Counted from the stretch's first letter, positions 1 through 6,494 are shown. The stretch: DNA of 14,374 nucleotides from Candidatus Tagabacteria bacterium CG09_land_8_20_14_0_10_41_14 (GCA_002774055.1 PEZL01000017.1:1-14374), one strand, 5' to 3'. The notes: generated by a model not told the origin, from the sequence alone. Program-made: numbers and translations.

Positions 1-12
1 AATATGTGGAAA

Positions 13-1377
13 TTAAAGTTTTTTCCGTATCGCCGGACCGCTGGGCGTGTCTTCCATAATCCAGCCAAGATTGTCGGCTTTTTGCCGGAGTTGGTCGGCC
101 TTTTCGTAATTATTTTCTCTTCGCAGTTTTTCCCGGTTTTTCGCCATTTTAGTAATTTCAGCGGGAATGCGAAAATCTGTTTTAAGGCCAAGTTTTAAAA
201 CTTTATCAAATTTTTCAATTAGTTTGTCTTTTGAGGTTTGGGGCGTTTCCGCGTCACGCGCAAGTTCCCATGTGGTAGTTAAGGAGCGCGGAGTATTTAA
301 GTCATTGTTTAACGCTTCAATAAATTTTGTTTCGTACTCTTTTTCTTTTTTGGCGTTTCTCGGTTCCCGTTTAATAATTTTTCTGAAACTCAAAGAGCGC
401 AGGTTTTTTAAAGACTCTTCCGCTTTTTGTACGGCGTTCCATGTAAAATTTAATTTTGAACGATAATGGCTGTTCAGAGCCAAATAACGAAACGCGAGCG
501 GGTTTATGTTTCTTTTCTCAATATCTCGCAGCGTGTAAAAATTACCGAGCGATTTAGACATCTTTTGATTTTCCACAAGCAAGTGTTCCGCTTCCAGCCA
601 GTAGTTTACAAATTTTTGGCCCGTGGCGGCTTCGGATTGCGCGATTTCATTTTCATGATGCGGAAACAGCAGGTCTACCGCGCCCGCGTGTATATCAAAG
701 GTTTTTCCCAGATACTTCATGCTCATGGCGGAGCATTCTATGTGCCAGCCCGGCCTGCCTTTGCCAAAGGCTGCGTTCCAGGCCGTTAAGGATTTGTCTT
801 GAATGGAATTGAAAGCTTTCCATAATACAAAATCTCCGGCGTTTTTTTTGCTATACTCGTCATTTTCTATCCTGGCTCCGTGTCTGATATTTTGCTTGGT
901 AAGTTCGGACAGGGCGCCGTATGTCTGAAATTTTGAGATGTCAAAATATATTGAATTGTCTTTTCCTTTATATGCCATCCCTTTTTTGAGAAGAACTTTG
1001 ATAAGTTTTATCATTTCCTTAATATTTTCGGTGGCCTTGGGAAAATATGCCGCTCTTTCTATGTTCAATTTTTTAATGTCCTGAAGAAATAATTTCAGAT
1101 AGGGAAGAGTGATTTGTTTCAAGGTTTTTTTCTCTTGCTTCATTTTTTTTATAATCTTGTCGTCTATGTCGGTGATGTTCATCACGTGTTTCACCCTGTA
1201 GCCGTTCAGTTGCAGGGTTTTTTTAAGGACATCTTCAAAAATAAAGGTGCGCAGGTTGCCAAGATGCACTCTGTCGTAAACCGTTGGGCCGCAGGTGTAG
1301 AGGCCAACCCGCCCTTTTTTGATAGGATTAAAGGGTTCTTTTTGCCGTGTTAGATAATTGTAGAATTTTATAGCCAT
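13..1377 (-). CDS. cysS: Cysteinyl-tRNA synthetase (CysRS, class I)
   Basis: Charges tRNA-Cys with cysteine in the cytoplasm. The 454-residue protein is complete and of normal length for CysRS (E. coli 461). The class I Rossmann fold carries the HIGH-type motif HLGN at residues 38-41 and KMSKS at 272-276. The CysRS-specific zinc site is intact: C29 (in YTCGPTVYD), C215 (in HIECS), H240 and E244 (in FPHHENE), matching E. coli C28, C209, H234 and E238. The C-terminal part (about 340-454) is the helical anticodon-binding region. I chose the ATG at 1377 (MAIKFYN) because it matches the family start. The frame is open to 1443, but that extension lies inside corA and reads MDYCCHYD, unlike any CysRS. 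The gene overlaps the 3' end of corA by 10 nt, so the two are probably co-transcribed and translationally coupled. The stop lies 12 nt from the window edge, so no terminator can be assessed. Confidence 0.97.
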   Translation of the reverse strand: MAIKFYNYLTRQKEPFNPIKKGRVGLYTCGPTVYDRVHLGNLRTFIFEDVLKKTLQLNGYRVKHVMNITDIDDKIIKKMKQEKKTLKQITLPYLKLFLQDIKKLNIERAAYFPKATENIKEMIKLIKVLLKKGMAYKGKDNSIYFDISKFQTYGALSELTKQNIRHGARIENDEYSKKNAGDFVLWKAFNSIQDKSLTAWNAAFGKGRPGWHIECSAMSMKYLGKTFDIHAGAVDLLFPHHENEIAQSEAATGQKFVNYWLEAEHLLVENQKMSKSLGNFYTLRDIEKRNINPLAFRYLALNSHYRSKLNFTWNAVQKAEESLKNLRSLSFRKIIKREPRNAKKEKEYETKFIEALNNDLNTPRSLTTTWELARDAETPQTSKDKLIEKFDKVLKLGLKTDFRIPAEITKMAKNREKLRRENNYEKADQLRQKADNLGWIMEDTPSGPAIRKKL

Positions 1378-2282
1378 TTCTTCTTTTTGAAAAACAAAAA
1401 CATGCCTATGGTGCTGACAATCATAATGGCAACAATAATCCAAAAGTCGTATCTTTGCCCCACAATAGGCGTGAAAAGAGTATTCATCCCAAACACACTG
1501 GAGACGAGCATTAACGGGAATGTGATAAAGGCCATAATGGTTAAGATTTTCATTATTTCGTTGGTTTTGGTGGTGAGGATGGATTCATTGGTGGCGTGTA
1601 TTGTTTCTAGAATTTCTTTGGCGTTGTCTATGGAGTTTTTTGCTTTTACATATTCTCCGCACAGAAGATTTAGGTGGTGCCCAAAGTCTTTATTAAAAAA
1701 TTCTTTTCCTCTCTGTTCAAAAGAAGCTAAAACGGTTTCGTGCGGGAGTAGCGCGCGCCTAAAATCAAGCACATCCTTTTTTAGAAAAGAAATTTCTTTG
1801 ACTAATTTTTCACCGTCTTGTTTGAAAAGATTTTGTTCCAGCCTGTTTATTTTCAGGTATAACTGGTCTAGTTCCTGTTCGGAAAATTCGTAAAGATGTT
1901 TAAGTATTTTGAAGGCCAGGAATCCGGCATGGGTTTGAAAAAGTTTGTCTTTTATCTCTGTTTTTGTTTGCGCGTTTTTAATTAATCTCTCCAGCGGCGG
2001 AAAGGGTGAGTAGTGAGAAGTAATTAGAAAATTTTTGCCAATAACCAAATCTATCTCGCACCCTCCGTTGGTATTGAACCCCGAATTAACAGGAGGGAAA
2101 TGTAGTACCAAGTAAAGAATATCCGGATAAGTGTCTACTTTCGGTCTCATTGTGAGACTTGTTAATTCTTCGGCAACGAGCGGAGGAAGAGGGTATTCTT
2201 GTCTCAGATCGTTAACCTCCTTAACACTGGGGGATTCCAGGCTGATCCAGGTAATATTTTTATGGCTGATAGTTGTTTTCAT
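1368..2282 (-). CDS. corA: CorA-family Mg2+/Co2+ (divalent cation) transport protein
   Basis: Inner-membrane divalent cation channel of the CorA (MIT) superfamily, which works as a homopentamer. The 304-residue protein has the expected order: an N-terminal cytoplasmic alpha/beta domain (about 1-120), a long charged helical stalk (about 120-240), TM1 (about 246-264), the signature Gly-Met-Asn at 265-267 within SVFGMNT, a short periplasmic loop, TM2 (about 279-298) and a basic cytoplasmic tail (KKKKWL). GMN is the selectivity-filter motif of the family. The loop after GMN reads TLFTPIVGQ and lacks the common MPE-like sequence, so the ion preference (Mg2+, Co2+, Ni2+ or Zn2+) cannot be read from it. 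A purine-rich stretch, AGAGAAGAAGA, lies just before the ATG and could serve as a weak ribosome binding site. It is divergent from the S41 protease gene across a 43-bp promoter region and overlaps cysS downstream. Confidence 0.93.
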   Translation of the reverse strand: MKTTISHKNITWISLESPSVKEVNDLRQEYPLPPLVAEELTSLTMRPKVDTYPDILYLVLHFPPVNSGFNTNGGCEIDLVIGKNFLITSHYSPFPPLERLIKNAQTKTEIKDKLFQTHAGFLAFKILKHLYEFSEQELDQLYLKINRLEQNLFKQDGEKLVKEISFLKKDVLDFRRALLPHETVLASFEQRGKEFFNKDFGHHLNLLCGEYVKAKNSIDNAKEILETIHATNESILTTKTNEIMKILTIMAFITFPLMLVSSVFGMNTLFTPIVGQRYDFWIIVAIMIVSTIGMFLFFKKKKWL

Positions 2283-2296
2283 TCTTCTTCTCTGAT

Positions 2297-2327
2297 ATTA
2301 TATGTTCATATAATTATAACATATAAT
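2297..2327. promoter_or_regulatory. Divergent corA / S41-protease promoter region with a 10-bp inverted repeat
   Basis: A perfect inverted repeat with 10-bp arms (2297-2306 ATTATATGTT and 2318-2327 AACATATAAT) and an 11-nt spacer fills most of the 43-bp gap between two divergent genes. By symmetry it holds TATAAT on both strands: minus 2302-2297, 14 nt before the corA ATG, and plus 2322-2327, overlapping the protease ATG. A further plus-strand TATAAT at 2309-2314 lies 11 nt before the protease ATG, and a minus-strand TATAAT lies at 2318-2313. No good -35 hexamer is visible. The arms could be an operator or simply the result of two facing AT-rich promoters; which TATAAT is used is not decidable by eye. 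Confidence 0.55.
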
Positions 2328-3540
2328 GTTTAATTTTATCAAAAAAACATCTTATTGGGGAGCGTTCGCCGGCATCTTGTTGAGCGTTTTTGTTTTGGGT
2401 CTTTATTTGGGTTATTCCAATGGGCCTGCAATAGAAAGAGTGAAAAACTTGACCAATAAGGAAGCGCCGCTATCTTTGCGGGAAGATTTGGATTTTAATC
2501 CTTTCTGGCAGGCGTGGGAATTTATTGAAAAAAAATATGTTTCAAACAACGGCCTTGATAGGCAGAAAATGGTTTGGGGCGCGGTCTCCGGTTTGGTTGG
2601 TTCTTTGGATGATCCCTATAGTGTGTTTTTCCCGCCGGAAGAGTCAGAAGTTTTTAAGAGCAATGTGCGCGGAGATTTTGAAGGCGTGGGAATGGAAATT
2701 GGCATGAGAAAGAAGTTGCTTACCGTAATAGCGCCCTTGAAGGCTGCACCCGCTGAAAAGGCCGGCATAAAGACAGGAGATACAATTATTGAAATAAACG
2801 GAGAAACCACGATGGATATTACTTTGGACGAGGCTGTTCAAAAAATAAGAGGAGAGAAGGGAACAAAGGTGATATTGACAATTTTAAGAGAGGGCAGGGA
2901 AGATCCGTTTAAGATAGAAATAATAAGAGATAAAATAGAAATTCCTGTTTTGGATACGGAGGTTAAGGAAAATGGAGTATTTGTGATTGAACTTTATAAT
3001 TTTTCCGCGCGTTCCAATTCTGAATTTCGAAACGCGCTAGGTGAAATGCTGGAATCCGGCAGTGATAAACTTATTGTTGATTTGCGCGGCAACCCCGGTG
3101 GATATTTGGAATCAGCCGTGGATATGGCCAGTTGGTTCTTGCCTTCGGGCGAGGTTGTGGTAAGAGAAAGGTTCAGTAATAACGAAGAAAAACTTTACAG
3201 AAGCAAGGGTTATGATTTGTTTGAGGATTTAGAAATGGTGGTTTTGGTAAACCAAGGTTCGGCTTCTGCTTCTGAAATTTTCGCCGGCGCCTTGAGAGAC
3301 CACGATGTGGCCGTTTTGGTGGGGCAGCAAACTTACGGCAAGGGTTCTGTGCAGGAATTGTTGAGCGTTGACGGCAACAGTTCTCTTAAATTAACTATCG
3401 CGCGTTGGCTTACGCCGAACGGAGATTCAATTTCAGAAAAAGGTTTGACGCCGGACGTGGAGGTGGAGTATATCGAAGAAGACTTTGAAGCGGGCCGTGA
3501 CCCGCAGATGGAGAGAGCTATGGAAATTTTAAGCCAATAA
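2326..3540 (+). CDS. S41-family carboxyl-terminal processing protease (CtpA/Prc type), membrane-anchored
   Basis: Extracytoplasmic serine protease of MEROPS family S41, which cleaves proteins near their C-termini. In order along the 404 residues: an N-terminal signal anchor (about 12-30), a helical N-terminal domain (about 55-110), a PDZ domain (about 115-195, with GVGMEI and AGIKTGDTIIEING), and the S41 catalytic core (about 205-385) with VDLRGNPGGYLESA at 251-264. The nucleophile is S314 in the GSASASE motif and the general base is K339 in TYGKGS; their spacing of 25 equals that of E. coli Prc S430/K455. Both are intact, so it should be active. Known roles of the family include processing of membrane proteins and of peptidoglycan hydrolases. 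The M23 peptidase in this window is one conceivable substrate, which is speculation. No Shine-Dalgarno motif precedes the ATG and a TATAAT lies 11 nt upstream, suggesting a leaderless or nearly leaderless mRNA. rplI follows after 16 nt. Confidence 0.93.
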   Translation: MFNFIKKTSYWGAFAGILLSVFVLGLYLGYSNGPAIERVKNLTNKEAPLSLREDLDFNPFWQAWEFIEKKYVSNNGLDRQKMVWGAVSGLVGSLDDPYSVFFPPEESEVFKSNVRGDFEGVGMEIGMRKKLLTVIAPLKAAPAEKAGIKTGDTIIEINGETTMDITLDEAVQKIRGEKGTKVILTILREGREDPFKIEIIRDKIEIPVLDTEVKENGVFVIELYNFSARSNSEFRNALGEMLESGSDKLIVDLRGNPGGYLESAVDMASWFLPSGEVVVRERFSNNEEKLYRSKGYDLFEDLEMVVLVNQGSASASEIFAGALRDHDVAVLVGQQTYGKGSVQELLSVDGNSSLKLTIARWLTPNGDSISEKGLTPDVEVEYIEEDFEAGRDPQMERAMEILSQ

Positions 3541-3556
3541 AGTGAGTATTAATAAT

Positions 3557-3988
3557 ATGAGAGTAATATTAAAAGACAATGTGGCCGGATTGGGCCAAAA
3601 AGACGATGTAAAAGAAGTAAAGCCGGGTTATTGGCGCAATTTTTTGCTGCCGCAAGGTTTAGCTGTGGAGGCGACGGCTCAACTTATTGAATTGGTTCAA
3701 AAGAGAAGGGAAGAGAGAGAAAAAATTAAAAAAGCAGAGACAGAGAAATTGGCAAAAGGGCTTGATGAGTTGGAGGGTAAAACTTTGGTTATTAAAGCAA
3801 GGGCGGATAAAAAAGGAAATCTGTTTGCCGGTATTGCGGCGAAAAAAATAGCGGCATTGATTAAAAAAGAAGAGGGGATTGATGTTGCGCCGGAAACCGT
3901 AAAAATAAAAGAACCGATTAAAAAAATCGGTTTGTATGAAGTGAATGTGGGCGAGAATGTTTTGAAAATTAAAATTGAGGCAGTTTAA
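3557..3988 (+). CDS. rplI: Large ribosomal subunit protein bL9
   Basis: bL9 binds 23S rRNA domain V near the base of the L1 stalk. The 143-residue protein is close to the usual length (about 149). Its N-terminal rRNA-binding domain shows the family signature (MRVILKDNVAGLGQKDDVKEVKPGYWRN..LLP at about 1-34). A long charged connecting helix follows (about 40-75, rich in K, R and E), then the C-terminal domain (about 80-143). The ATG at 3557 is chosen because bL9 begins M(R/K)VIL; an in-frame GTG at 3542 would add only SINN-like residues. The sequence AAAGTGAG about 11 nt upstream is at best a weak ribosome site. It follows the S41 protease by 16 nt and is probably co-transcribed. bL9 is reported missing from some CPR lineages, notably Microgenomates, so its presence fits Parcubacteria better. 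Confidence 0.95.
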   Translation: MRVILKDNVAGLGQKDDVKEVKPGYWRNFLLPQGLAVEATAQLIELVQKRREEREKIKKAETEKLAKGLDELEGKTLVIKARADKKGNLFAGIAAKKIAALIKKEEGIDVAPETVKIKEPIKKIGLYEVNVGENVLKIKIEAV

Positions 3989-3989
3989 T

Positions 3990-4132
3990 TCTCCTGTTAT
4001 AATTTTTTAACTGTCTCGCGGGGGTGTTTTTATATTTATGCGATAATCCATGAATGTATATCCGTTTTATTCTAAAAAGGGTTTTCGCGGGCGAGGTCTG
4101 TCCGACAAATGTTAAAAAATTATAACAGGAGA
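3990..4132. repeat. 143-bp inverted-repeat element between convergent rplI and rpmA
   Basis: Perfect 22-bp inverted arms (3990-4011, starting TCTCCTGTTATAA, and 4111-4132, ending TTATAACAGGAGA) enclose 99 nt. Each arm holds a TATAAT pointing inward (plus 3998-4003, minus 4124-4119). The fold can continue inward: TGTC 4012-4015 with GACA 4104-4107 past a 3-nt bulge, or alternatively CTCGC 4015-4019 with GCGAG 4091-4095. No ORF of note lies inside. A second small palindrome, AGAAAAT-tt-ATTTTCT (4141-4156), sits between the element and the rpmA stop. Possible identities are a bidirectional terminator for the two convergent genes, a non-autonomous mobile element (no clear target duplication is seen), or a structured RNA. 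The repeat is certain; its role is not. Confidence 0.8.
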
Positions 4133-4161
4133 GTTTTGTCAGAAAATTTATTTTCTCCGCC

Positions 4162-4434
4162 TTAGATTATATTAACAACCGATACGCGTTTTGTTTTTCC
4201 CGTATAATCTTTTTTACGGCTTTTGGTGAAATTTACCTTTCCCCTGGCGGCTGCAAAAAGAGTATGGTCTTTGCCTTGGCCGACGTTTTTACCTGGCCAC
4301 ACTTTGTTTCCTCTCTGCCGCACCAAAACAGAACCCGGTTTAGCGGTTTGGCCGTCGTAAAGTTTTACCCCAAGATATTTGGGTTTTGAATCTCTTACAT
4401 TTTTTGTTGAACCTTTTGCTTTTGTGTGCGCCAT
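4162..4434 (-). CDS. rpmA: Large ribosomal subunit protein bL27
   Basis: bL27 reaches with its N-terminus toward the peptidyl transferase centre of the 50S subunit. The 90-residue protein matches the family throughout: [19 protein letters not shown] at the N-terminus, then [26 protein letters not shown] and [17 protein letters not shown]. The start at 4434 is fixed by the conserved MAHxKA. The frame is open to 4473, but those 13 residues are unrelated and there is no Firmicutes-type cleavable leader. bL27 is usually encoded next to rplU (bL21), which is absent here, so the gene is displaced. It is divergent from the Ada-type protein gene, with only 7 bp between the two start codons, and convergent with rplI. 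No Shine-Dalgarno motif is visible; see the promoter entry at 4445-4473. Confidence 0.97.
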   Translation of the reverse strand: MAHTKAKGSTKNVRDSKPKYLGVKLYDGQTAKPGSVLVRQRGNKVWPGKNVGQGKDHTLFAAARGKVNFTKSRKKDYTGKTKRVSVVNII

Positions 4435-4441
4435 AATACAT

Positions 4442-4831
4442 ATGAATTTATCAGAAAAATATAAAAGAATCAAGTCTGGTTTTAAACTGGTGGAAAATGA
4501 TATAATTCTTGTTTTGGTTATTCTTTTTGTGGGGTTTATTGCTTTTGGCTTGGGCCGCCTTTCTGCGCTTTCCGAAAGAAAAACCCCTATTTCCGTGGAA
4601 AATCTAATGAGTGAGGTTGAACCTCACTCATTAGATGAGGGAGGTTCAACCTCGATAATTGAGTCGGCGACCGCGAGTCTTTACGTAGCGTCTAAAAACG
4701 GTACAAAATATCATTATCCATGGTGCAGCGGCGCTCAAAGGATTAACATAGAGAATAAAATCTGGTTTTTAACAAAAGAGGAGGCCGAGGCGGCCGGATA
4801 TACTCCGGCGGCAAATTGCAAGGGACTGTGA
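4442..4831 (+). CDS. Small membrane-anchored protein with Ada-type metal-binding domain
   Basis: Hypothetical protein of 129 residues. It has a short basic N-terminus, one transmembrane helix (about 20-38, [18 protein letters not shown]), a polar linker (about 41-75) and a C-terminal domain (about 79-129) with the pattern of the Ada metal-binding fold: [14 protein letters not shown], then [19 protein letters not shown]95 and C126, with H91, are candidate zinc ligands. In Ada proteins this domain repairs phosphotriesters by way of cysteine, but stand-alone copies of it in small envelope proteins have no established function that I know of. Positive-inside reasoning puts the domain outside the cytoplasm. 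A palindromic repeat lies in frame in the linker (residues 54-71). The ATG at 4442 is preferred because the upstream 21 codons from 4379 lie antisense to rpmA. CATAAT at 4432-4437 is a possible -10. Confidence 0.75.
   Translation: MNLSEKYKRIKSGFKLVENDIILVLVILFVGFIAFGLGRLSALSERKTPISVENLMSEVEPHSLDEGGSTSIIESATASLYVASKNGTKYHYPWCSGAQRINIENKIWFLTKEEAEAAGYTPAANCKGL
4445..4473 (-). promoter_or_regulatory. Predicted sigma70-type promoter of rpmA, lying inside the divergent gene
   Basis: On the minus strand TTGATT (4473-4468) and TAAATT (4450-4445) are separated by exactly 17 nt. The -10 ends 10 nt before the rpmA ATG, so transcription would begin about 3 nt from the start codon. The promoter lies within the first 11 codons of the divergent small gene. 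It was found by eye in AT-rich DNA and is not proven. Confidence 0.45.
4602..4653. repeat. Palindromic repeat pair inside the linker of the Ada-type protein gene
   Basis: A perfect palindrome with 17-bp arms and a 1-nt centre (4602-4618, 4619, 4620-4636; core GAGGTTGAACCTC) is followed by a 13-bp palindrome GAGGTTCAACCTC (4641-4653). The two overlap a degenerate direct repeat: ATGAGTGAGGTTGAACCTC (4607-4625) and ATGAGGGAGGTTCAACCTC (4635-4653), 17 of 19 identical, offset 28 bp. The stretch stays in frame and encodes [18 protein letters not shown], a flexible linker. It resembles short palindromic repeats scattered in CPR genomes, which is recollection rather than a search. Confidence 0.85.
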
Positions 4832-4938
4832 ATCTTGAAAAATCTCCGCAGGATAGTAATTAAAAATAGCGAAGAATTGGAAAATTATGTTACGGAGTTT
4901 ATTCTGTTTATTAAAAATTTTCAACAACGATTTTGCGG

Positions 4939-6063
4939 TCAAGGTTTAATTTTCTTCTTGGTTAATCGCAGGGTGGAGAATTGGCGTTTTTTAAGAAATT
5001 CCTTTAATTTCCCCATTTTTTTAAGTGCTTCTTGGGCCTTTTTGCTGTCAAATACCTCTTTTTCCTGCGAAATTCGCGTAAAATAGGCGTTTTCACCAAA
5101 AACCCTGGTTATGTCCTCTTGGCTCATAAAATTGTCAATTTGGGCCTTTATTTCAGCCAAACGGCGTTTATTTTGGCTAGTTTGGTCATCCAATTCCAAA
5201 TACTTGTTTATCAACGCCGGAATTTGGTCTTTTTGAGATTTGTCTCGCTGCGCGAGATCCCGCGTAGCGGGAAGATTTGAGATTTGAGATTGAAACAGAT
5301 GCCGCCACATTGGGCACATTTTTTGGTATCCGCACCAGTCGCATAAGCCCGACGGGGTGGGGATGAATTCTTTTTCTTTTTTTATCAAATCCTCAATTTC
5401 ACGAATTGTTTTTAAAATTTCTGTTTTGGTATTTTCCAAGTCTTCTTTTGTTCTTTTTGTTTCCGCTTTTTCGCCGTGTTTTAAAAAATAGAGAGATAAT
5501 TTTATTTTTTCTGGATCAAGGTGCGGCCATTTTTTTAACAACCCGAGATTGTAAATGGAAAGCTGGAGATTTTTATCCGTATCGTCTTGGGAGGGCATTC
5601 GCTTGGAAGTTTTATAATCTATAATTTCGTAGGCGCCGTTTTCTTCGTGTTTGTCTATTCTGTCTATGATGCCGGCAAGAATATGCGTTTCTTTGTTTTC
5701 GGGGTCTTCTAGAATTACGCTGAAACGAGATTCCAGTTCCACTACATTAAAATTCCAGGGGGGATTTTTTTTGTAAAAATTTTTAAGCAAGGTTATTCCT
5801 TCTTTGGTGTAGGCGGCGATTGTATCCGGTTCCAGATTGAGCGATTCTACTTTTTCGGCAAAATTATTTTGGAAATGGTCTATCACTTCGTCTAAAGAAG
5901 GGAAGAGGGGGGTCCTCTCAAATAATTTTTTAAGAGAGGAGTGAATCGCGTTTCCAAAAACCGCCTCAATATTTTTGGGGGTTTTGATTTTGTCCAACTG
6001 CTGGTATTTGAACTTAAGCGGACAATTTTTATAAGTTTCCAATAGAGAAAAGGAAATACGCAT
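4939..6063 (-). CDS. RecB-like PD-(D/E)XK nuclease with Fe-S cysteine cluster
   Basis: Stand-alone 374-residue protein of the PDDEXK_1 (RecB/AddB/Cas4-like) nuclease group, probably acting on DNA ends or single strands in repair. It starts SFSLLETYKNCPLKFKY with C14, the first of four Fe-S ligands; the other three are C241, C244 and C250 in CDWCGYQKMCP. Nuclease motifs in order: H41 (GNAIHSSL), D134 (AGIIDRID), D149 and K151 (EIIDYKTSK), then Q167 and Y171 (LQLSIYNLG). All are intact, so both activity and cluster are expected. No helicase domain is fused or adjacent, unlike AddB and RecB. A lysine-rich helical tail (about 280-374) follows the cluster, and the linker at 260-277 carries a palindromic DNA repeat. 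The start at 6063 fits the family N-terminus. No Shine-Dalgarno motif is visible. The gene is separated from the cell-wall run by 114 bp containing its own possible promoter. Confidence 0.88.
   Translation of the reverse strand: MRISFSLLETYKNCPLKFKYQQLDKIKTPKNIEAVFGNAIHSSLKKLFERTPLFPSLDEVIDHFQNNFAEKVESLNLEPDTIAAYTKEGITLLKNFYKKNPPWNFNVVELESRFSVILEDPENKETHILAGIIDRIDKHEENGAYEIIDYKTSKRMPSQDDTDKNLQLSIYNLGLLKKWPHLDPEKIKLSLYFLKHGEKAETKRTKEDLENTKTEILKTIREIEDLIKKEKEFIPTPSGLCDWCGYQKMCPMWRHLFQSQISNLPATRDLAQRDKSQKDQIPALINKYLELDDQTSQNKRRLAEIKAQIDNFMSQEDITRVFGENAYFTRISQEKEVFDSKKAQEALKKMGKLKEFLKKRQFSTLRLTKKKIKP
5232..5286. repeat. Double-hairpin palindromic repeat in frame within the nuclease gene
   Basis: Two adjacent perfect hairpins, TCTCGC-tgc-GCGAGA (5243-5257) and TCCCGC-gta-GCGGGA (5258-5272), are flanked by an exact 11-bp direct repeat TTTGAGATTTG (5232-5242 and 5276-5286), which continues as GAGATTTGAGATT. 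The block is much richer in GC than its surroundings. On the minus strand it stays in frame and encodes about residues 260-277 (SNLPATRDLAQRDKS), between the Fe-S cysteines and the helical tail. Insertion of a palindromic element with duplicated flanks would explain it. Confidence 0.85.
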
Positions 6064-6069
6064 AAATTT

Positions 6070-6098
6070 ATCTTAGCAAATATTTGATATTTGTTTAA
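6070..6098 (-). promoter_or_regulatory. Predicted promoter of the nuclease gene
   Basis: On the minus strand TTAAAC (6098-6093), a 17-nt spacer and the extended -10 TGC-TAAGAT (6078-6070) lie before the nuclease ATG. Only 6 nt separate the -10 from the ATG, so the start of transcription would coincide with the start codon. The -35 matches poorly (3 of 6). Confidence 0.35.
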
Positions 6099-6099
6099 C

Positions 6100-6131
6100 G
6101 AGGAGAGAGAGGGTTGAGGAGAGAGAGGGTT
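6100..6131. repeat. Tandem 16-bp direct repeat upstream of the nuclease gene
   Basis: Two exact adjacent copies of GAGGAGAGAGAGGGTT (6100-6115 and 6116-6131), purine-only apart from the final TT. On the coding strand of the nuclease gene this is a pyrimidine tract just upstream of its predicted -35. It could be a binding site for a regulator or a slippage duplication. Confidence 0.8.
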
Positions 6132-6144
6132 TTTAAAAATATAT

Positions 6145-6174
6145 AACGTCGCACAATATATCTTTTATGACGTT
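6145..6174 (-). terminator. Possible weak terminator after the cell-wall gene run
   Basis: Inverted repeat AACGTC (6145-6150) and GACGTT (6169-6174) with an 18-nt loop. It begins 3 nt past the stop of the small membrane protein gene, and on the minus strand is followed by ATATATTTTTAAAAA. The stem is short and the loop large, so this is a tentative intrinsic terminator; its position at the end of the run supports it. Confidence 0.35.
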
Positions 6175-6177
6175 GTT

Positions 6178-6465
6178 TTAGAAAGTTGGCGCGTTTTCTA
6201 TAAATTCCGGATCCTGGCCGCCTTTTAGTCTTTCCATGCTGGCGATAAATGCTTTCCAAAGATATTCATAAAAAATGTTATACGCGAACGTAAATGGTTT
6301 TTTAAGGTAATCGTTCCATAATAATTTTACACCGCCCCATAAATAACCCAGATTATCCTGCACCGGACCGCTTTCTATGATTGAGCGGAGGTTTATGCCG
6401 AAATAACCTAGTACAATCGCGCCGATTATTATTAAAATTACTAATTTTACAAGACCTTGATTCAT
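6178..6465 (-). CDS. Conserved small membrane protein, function unknown
   Basis: 95-residue protein with one strong transmembrane helix near the N-terminus (about 7-25, VKLVILIIIGAIVLGYFGI), followed by an amphipathic, aromatic-rich segment (LRSIIESGPVQDNLGYLWGGVKLLWNDYLKKPFTFAYNIFYEYLWKAF) and a short charged tail. I know small proteins of this general look from parcubacterial genomes but no assigned function. The second part has many Trp, Tyr and Phe residues and could lie on or dip into the membrane. It is the last gene of the run, 29 nt after the M23 peptidase, which hints at a role in the envelope or at accompanying the hydrolase. TATAAT on the minus strand at 6485-6480, 14 nt before its ATG, might also give it its own promoter. 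No Shine-Dalgarno motif is visible. Confidence 0.75.
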   Translation of the reverse strand: MNQGLVKLVILIIIGAIVLGYFGINLRSIIESGPVQDNLGYLWGGVKLLWNDYLKKPFTFAYNIFYEYLWKAFIASMERLKGGQDPEFIENAPTF

Positions 6466-6494
6466 GGATTCTTGTCTTAATTATAAATTATTTT

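Noticed and set aside
1378..1443. N-terminal extension of cysS
   Set aside because: These 22 codons lie within the corA coding sequence and are unlike any CysRS; the family start is at 1377.
3990..4132. Simple intrinsic terminator for rplI
   Set aside because: The arms are AT-rich and 99 nt apart and no U-tract follows the right arm, so it is not a standard terminator, although a role in termination is not excluded.
4435..4473. N-terminal extension of bL27, which might have been a cleaved leader
   Set aside because: It does not resemble the Firmicutes leader, and the conserved MAHxKA start at 4434 explains the protein.
4835..5086. Plus-strand frame after the Ada-type protein, starting with TTG
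   Set aside because: The first 35 or so residues (KNLRRIVIKNSEELENYV) look faintly protein-like, but the rest is antisense to the nuclease gene. No domain is recognisable; at most a decayed gene start.
5913..5940. Inverted repeat TCCTCTC...GAGAGGA in the nuclease gene
   Set aside because: Only 7-bp arms within purine/pyrimidine-rich coding sequence; compatible with chance.
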